Part shown: piece after piece, positions 30,555 to 34,534 of the stretch | How positions within the stretch are numbered: position 1 is the stretch's first letter | Layout: every line of letters begins with the position of its first letter | Source of the DNA: Candidatus Kuenenia stuttgartensis | GTDB taxonomy: Bacteria > Planctomycetota > Planctomycetia > Planctomycetales > Planctomycetaceae | Direction of reading: 5' to 3' | Assembly (NCBI GenBank): GCA_945861465.1 | Contig: CAMAVB010000054.1 | Coordinates: 1-34,534, forward strand | Length of the DNA stretch: 34,534 nt | Notes under the pieces: model-generated | Database searches by the model: none | What the model was told of the DNA's origin: nothing | Seen by the model: the letters and a program-made list of their open reading frames with translations, nothing else | Program-made: the position numbers and the translations under genes

Positions 30555-31277
30555 TTATCCATCCTTGAAAAGAACGTCGGCCCATTGCATCGGCATCGAA
30601 GTTAATGCTTCAGACAACATGTTTGACCACCACTCTGTCACCACTGAGATATCACTCTGCGCGAAACGATGAAACGTCGCATGTCGATTTCCTTCAGCGA
30701 TCACAGCAATATCAATCGGGCAATCGACATCGGTCACACTGGCTCGTGTTGCGTCAAAAGCGAGCAATGACAACGCGACGGCAGTACGAAGTGGAGTTTC
30801 AAACCGCAACAACCTGTCCAGAATTGGCTTGCCATAACTTGTCCGCCCGATAATGAAGTAAGGTGAATCGGGTGCTGCTTCGATCCAATTGCCTTCCGGA
30901 TAAACATAGAAAAGTTGCGGCGAAGTATCTTCAGCAAGGCATCCTCCAATAATTGCGTGGGTATTGAACGAAATGTTGCTTCTGGCAAGTGATGGTCCAT
31001 CTTCTTCGCGGACTTTCCGCAGCTCTTCACCAAACATGTTGACAACACGAAACAGGCGATTGAGCGGCTCAACCTGATTCCTGAGTCGCTCGCTCAGATA
31101 TGTCAGCGACTTGTCTCGTACCGATCTTAGTCCACTTGTCATGGCGAACATTGAATCGTTGGCGTGATATAAAGCCGCGAGTTTTTGTTTACTGACTCTT
31201 TCACTTCCGACGACAATCTGCGTGTCCGCAAGTGCGACAATACCTTCGCGGACTTTGATCCCAATCCCAAATGTCAT
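30555..31277 (-). CDS. Anbu, proteasome-like peptidase
   Basis: A 240-residue Anbu protein (ancestral beta subunit, a proteasome and HslV relative). Thr 2, exposed when the first Met is removed, is the nucleophile (MTFGIGIKVREGIVALADTQ), and Asp in ALADT and Lys in RVSKQKLAALY are in the places of the catalytic Asp and Lys. Later parts include TSGLRSVRDKSLTYL, HAIIGGCLAEDTSPQLFYVY, PYFIIGRTSYGKPILDRLL and DVDCPIDIAVI, as in the family. Anbu forms open-ring or helical assemblies and probably cuts unknown peptides. A GAGGAAG site lies nine bases upstream. Usually it sits with a transglutaminase, an alpha-E protein and a circularly permuted ATP-grasp; only the transglutaminase is here. Confidence 0.9.
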   Translation of the reverse strand: MTFGIGIKVREGIVALADTQIVVGSERVSKQKLAALYHANDSMFAMTSGLRSVRDKSLTYLSERLRNQVEPLNRLFRVVNMFGEELRKVREEDGPSLARSNISFNTHAIIGGCLAEDTSPQLFYVYPEGNWIEAAPDSPYFIIGRTSYGKPILDRLLRFETPLRTAVALSLLAFDATRASVTDVDCPIDIAVIAEGNRHATFHRFAQSDISVVTEWWSNMLSEALTSMPMQWADVLFKDG

Positions 31278-32624
31278 TCACGACTTCCTCGTTCAGTTTT
31301 CACGGATTTGCTTTGATCCTCGTCTCAATGAACTTTCCGGAAAAGCGACGAACTGCCAGGAAGTGACATGACGATGTTCGTTTCGTTAAACCACAAATTC
31401 CTTGAACGCAATTTCATTGCATCAAAGTCACCAATCCACTGCCGCGATGAAAAAGGCCGTCACGTATCCGAAGATTCCGATCATGACTGAGTCTTAGATG
31501 TTCCGTAGATTGTATCGATCGCGATCAGGTTCGTCCGGTTAGCTCACATTGGATTTACCCAAGTTGAGACTAAAGAGCATGTTCAAACTGGAGTTGGCTT
31601 CGCGATGCTGCCACCAATCTGTCGTATTTATCGCTTCTGCATGAATGCTGCATAAGAATTTGACTGACTGACACCGGTGTTGCCACATGTTCGCGGTGCG
31701 ATGTCTCCGAGATAAAGGAGCCTGTGACGAATGGCTCAACTGTGAAGTGGTGGCGATCGTGACGGCGGACGGCGGCGTGTCACGGGCCGATCGAGAGCAG
31801 CTGTTTGAGGCAAAGATCGAGGAGCTTCAATCGTTCCTCGATTAAAACTCTGAACGACATGGTGAAGATATGGACGTCATTTCAGGTCTCTCAGCATTCA
31901 GGCGTTTACGCGGAAGAAGTTCTCGTCGGATTCGCCACGGCCGCCGCTCCCGCAAGTCATCATGCATCTCATGCAACACGAATGGAGAAACTCATTGTCG
32001 CCGAATAACTCGCAGCACTTCACGTAATGCCCATGATGCAGTTTAAAGTCGGAGAGGTGGCACAAACATGCTTGCCGTCTAAACACATTTTAAGCAAAAT
32101 TGAGGTTGCCGCGTTCGCATGGCAGATGTTCCGCATCAGGTTATCATGCGTCGGCCATCGTCGGACGAAACATCTAAAGATGTGGCGACATGTGCCGCTG
32201 GTGCATTCTAATTGACGTCAAGCGAGGCACATTGTCTGGCCGGGCCCGCGAGTGTCGGAATCCGCTTCCCTCGACTACTCCGGCGGCAGATCTTCCCGTG
32301 CCGTTGCTCCCTCAGGATGAACCGTCCTGAGTGAGATGCGATTTCGTTTTCACTCCAATCCGGTGATGTCGATCGACCCAGAAAAGAGCACTTCATACAC
32401 TGCTCCGGTGGTCACGACCGAGGTGAGAACCGAAGTCGGCTCAACTGCGTCGGTCCGACACATCGGAGCAGCCAACAATTTGATTTGTGAGGACTCGTTT
32501 CGCGGTCAAATGGTGCAGTCGAAATGATGACAAACGCCCATTGGGAGAGCGGCGAGGGCGATCGGTAGACGGCAGGCAAACCCACGGTAACAATGAGTCT
32601 GCCTCTGTCAGGATTGGATTTTGT
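31278..32624. other. long stretch with little coding content
   Basis: About 1.35 kb between the Anbu and creatininase genes. Besides the doubtful small frame at 31687-31845, no frame has a ribosome site plus a convincing sequence. A hairpin CTCAGGA-TGAACCG-TCCTGAG lies at about 32311-32331 without a T run. A 63-codon frame at 32336-32527 is weak. It could hold a decayed region or a regulatory RNA; nothing positive is seen. Confidence 0.4.
31687..31845 (+). CDS. possible small protein, 52 residues, doubtful
   Basis: A plus-strand frame starting at ATG 31687 without a good ribosome site. The translation ends with VVAIVTADGGVSRADREQLF and KIEELQSFLD, and this part has higher GC and a more protein-like make-up than its neighbourhood. 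It may be the end of a larger, decayed gene. No family recognised. Confidence 0.25.
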   Translation: MFAVRCLRDKGACDEWLNCEVVAIVTADGGVSRADREQLFEAKIEELQSFLD

Positions 32625-33494
32625 ATGAGCCGTGCCGCAACTGAATACCGCTACGAGAAACTCACCTGGCCTGAGATTAACGATGCGGTTGAACTCCAGA
32701 AGGTGTGTCTTGTGCCATGTGGGGCGATCGAGCAGCATGGGCCGCATTTACCCCTTGATGTCGATGTGGTTTGTCCACAAGGCATTGCACTGGGAGCTGG
32801 AAGACTGGCGGCAGAGAACCTGCTCGTGTTGCCGACAATCTGCTACGGCTATACCGGCCATGTGATGGACTTTCCCGGAACGATCAATTGCCACTATCAG
32901 CATTTCATCGATCATGTGCTTGATGTCTGCAAGTCACTGGCCTACCACGGGTTCAAGAAGATCGTCCTGTTCAACGGTCATGGTTCAAATATGCCACTGC
33001 TGGACATTGCCGCACGTCGCGCCACGCTTGAGACTGATGCCGAGTGCGTCGCTCTGGCGTGGTGGGGGCTGCTGACGATCGACAAAGAGTTTCTCCCGGG
33101 ATGGAGGGAAAGTGAGTTTCCAGGCGGTTTCTCACATGCCTGCGAGCTGGAAACGTCTGTGTATCAGTATCTCGACGGCGATAATGTTCGTACGGACAAG
33201 ATTGCGCCGGGCAACCTGTCTCTCAACGACGACAAGAGCCCCTTTCTGTGGGTAGATCTTTTGGGTGGCGGTCCGGCCCTCTTCGTCCCCTGGACGAGTT
33301 CTTACACCAGGAACGGCGTGATGGGAGCAGCCCATCTTGCGACCGCCGAGAAGGGTCGGCTGGCTTACGAAGAAGCGGTGAGGCAACTCGTGCGATTCGT
33401 GTCGTACTTCAAAGAGCGACCGGCGGACCAACGAGTGGATCATCATGCCGTGAAGCCGACGATGCCCATGCCGTGGGGACAAAGAAGTGTTTAG
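32625..33494 (+). CDS. creatininase family amidohydrolase
   Basis: A 289-residue creatininase-family protein (creatininase / MftE / FAPy deformylase-like). Metal ligands: Glu and His in CGAIEQHGPHLPLDVD, His in NGHGSNMPLL and Glu in FSHACELETSVYQYL (the family 'HAG..ETS' site). Other landmarks are GYTGHVMDFPGTI, KSLAYHGFKKIVLFNGHG and the late TRNGVMGAA loop. It hydrolyses a cyclic amide or a similar bond with a two-metal site; the substrate cannot be told. Start at 32625 has GGA seven bases and AGGA eleven bases upstream; the frame extends 46 codons further with unlikely sequence. The next gene on the same strand follows after 175 bases. Confidence 0.88.
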   Translation: MSRAATEYRYEKLTWPEINDAVELQKVCLVPCGAIEQHGPHLPLDVDVVCPQGIALGAGRLAAENLLVLPTICYGYTGHVMDFPGTINCHYQHFIDHVLDVCKSLAYHGFKKIVLFNGHGSNMPLLDIAARRATLETDAECVALAWWGLLTIDKEFLPGWRESEFPGGFSHACELETSVYQYLDGDNVRTDKIAPGNLSLNDDKSPFLWVDLLGGGPALFVPWTSSYTRNGVMGAAHLATAEKGRLAYEEAVRQLVRFVSYFKERPADQRVDHHAVKPTMPMPWGQRSV

Positions 33495-33669
33495 ATGCGT
33501 CTCTATGTCATGCCAAGTACTTCCGTCAGGCTGGTAATCCTTGCCAGCCCCGACACGACAAGGATTTGAATGGGAGTGGTATTGCCGCCAGCGAGCCGGT
33601 TTGTCTGCGTAGCGGTTCTCGGTATGATCCACGGTCATGCTTGTTATCTCTCAAAAGGATCAGTTTGAA

Positions 33670-34422
33670 ATGAAACGCACCTTCACTGTCGCCGCAATCA
33701 TATTCGTCGTCTCCGCCGTGCCAGTATCCTTTGCAAGAGCAGAACCTCCATGGCGTTCATTTCCGCTGGCGACTGACGGAAAAGTAGATGCCGCATGGAA
33801 GCAGATTGGAGGAGGGCGGTTTGTTGTGGATAACGGCACGTTACGCGGTGAATCGGACGAAACTGGTATGGGGATGCTGCTGTATTCGAAGGAAGCCTTT
33901 GGCAACTGCCAGATTCGAGTTGTCTTTCGGGGCAAAGAGACGAGGTCCAACGCTGGCGTCTTTATTCGCATTGACGACGGCATCCTGAAAATCGCTGAAA
34001 ATAAGGAGGTGCGGAAGAAGCAGAGCCAGGATGAAGAGAAGGACGAATCGGAAAAGGAACTCGGCCCTTGGTATCCGGTCCATCGCGGTTTTGAAGTGCA
34101 GATCAGCGAAATCGGCGACGAACAACATCGCACAGGTTCCATCTATTCGCTCGCCAACGCCGAACAGCTGCCGCCGCTCGCCGCTACCGGCTGGCGGACA
34201 ATGGTGATAACCCTGAAAGGAAATCTCATCGACGTCGATGTCGATGGCAAACACGTTTGCTCTTTCGATTCCGAGACCACGAATTTTCCAGAACGGAAAC
34301 AGTACTGGGAACCGAAACGTGAGAACAAGCGACCTCAGGTTGGCTATATCGGCCTGCAGAATCACGGTCCAAATGATGTCGTGTGGTTCAAAGAAGTCAG
34401 CGTCCGCCCGCTCAGCGAGTAG
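33670..34422 (+). CDS. secreted DUF1080 (3-keto-disaccharide hydrolase-like) protein
   Basis: A 250-residue protein of the DUF1080 family, very abundant in planctomycetes. Signal peptide MKRTFTVAAIIFVVSAVPVS, cleavage near ARA. The mature lectin-like beta fold has WKQIGGGRFVVDNGTLRGES, LLYSKEAFGNCQIRVVFRGK, SNAGVFIRI, the HRGFEVQISE core, TGSIYSL, TLKGNLIDVDVDGKHVC and, at the end, RPQVGYIGLQNHG and VWFKEVSVRPL. A charged insert (about residues 110-135; KKQSQDEEKDESEKEL) interrupts the strands and is not typical. Members act on sugars in periplasm or outside the cell. Start at 33670 has AAGGA ten bases upstream; an in-frame ATG at 33637 is possible but would leave 11 hydrophilic residues before the signal. 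Confidence 0.9.
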   Translation: MKRTFTVAAIIFVVSAVPVSFARAEPPWRSFPLATDGKVDAAWKQIGGGRFVVDNGTLRGESDETGMGMLLYSKEAFGNCQIRVVFRGKETRSNAGVFIRIDDGILKIAENKEVRKKQSQDEEKDESEKELGPWYPVHRGFEVQISEIGDEQHRTGSIYSLANAEQLPPLAATGWRTMVITLKGNLIDVDVDGKHVCSFDSETTNFPERKQYWEPKRENKRPQVGYIGLQNHGPNDVVWFKEVSVRPLSE

Positions 34423-34534
34423 TCGTTTGACCACAACATTGCAGAACCACCAGACTTTCGTGTGTTGCTGGAGTGAATCAGACGCACTGCCTATCATCAG
34501 CCCATGGCTACGTTGCAAAGACTGATGGTGATTC

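Noticed and set aside
31445-31500. Minus frame MIGIFGYVTAFFIAAVDW, a short hydrophobic peptide.
   Set aside because: Eighteen residues, no ribosome site; likely chance.
32336-32527. 63-codon plus frame with SVRHIGAANNLICEDSF, faintly like the start of a PP2C_2 domain.
   Set aside because: No ribosome site, stops after 63 codons, and the similarity covers fewer than 20 residues.

Overview
The window reads as chromosomal DNA from a planctomycete, probably Planctomycetaceae-like. This rests on gene content: a DUF1571 protein, a secreted DUF1080 (3-keto-disaccharide hydrolase) protein, a CsrA, a KaiBC locus, many tiny stress proteins, and repeats built on CACTGGCAGAGCCAGTG. Genus cannot be fixed from sequence alone. 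No tRNA, rRNA, CRISPR array or intact insertion sequence was found.

Layout. (1) 1-2.96 kb, plus strand: DUF1571 protein, DUF1003 membrane protein, a relic of an AI-2E-type permease, and a glycine-zipper protein whose frame runs through a terminator hairpin. (2) 3.1-7.1 kb, minus strand: an overlapping three-gene signalling operon made of a membrane histidine kinase, an Rcp1/CheY-like regulator and a REC-PAS-kinase-REC hybrid. (3) 7.1-8.0 kb: lower-GC spacer with an IS630-like transposase relic and a small lipoprotein gene behind a sigma-54-type promoter. (4) 8.0-12.9 kb, minus strand: kaiC-kaiB-kaiB-hybrid kinase, tightly coupled. Its kinase shares about 1.1 kb of transmitter/receiver sequence with the hybrid kinase of block 2. 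(5) 13-19.5 kb, minus strand: inverted-repeat element, DUF2383/PA2169-type protein behind a second copy of the sigma-54 promoter region, YihY/BrkB protein, AI-2E-family permease, FAD/Rieske oxidoreductase and an unknown helical protein. (6) 20-28 kb, minus strand: PP2C phosphatase, catalase-like protein, di-haem peroxidase with an apparent frameshift, then many very small proteins (2TM, DUF3185-like, DUF3309, Cys-rich copper-binding, CsbD, His/Cys-rich secreted protein, CsrA). (7) 28-34.5 kb: DUF2294 gene that seems to start at ATT, hairpin clusters, a transglutaminase/Anbu pair, a 1.3 kb stretch with little coding, a creatininase-family amidohydrolase and a secreted DUF1080 protein.

Inferred working picture: this is a stress and signalling island. 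A clock-like KaiBC module feeds a multi-PAS hybrid kinase whose core is duplicated in a neighbouring phosphorelay. Around it lie envelope, oxidative and metal stress proteins, at least two of which share a sigma-54 promoter architecture. By eye the two signalling blocks (3.1-7.1 and 8.0-12.9 kb) are clearly richer in GC than their surroundings, which suggests separate acquisition.
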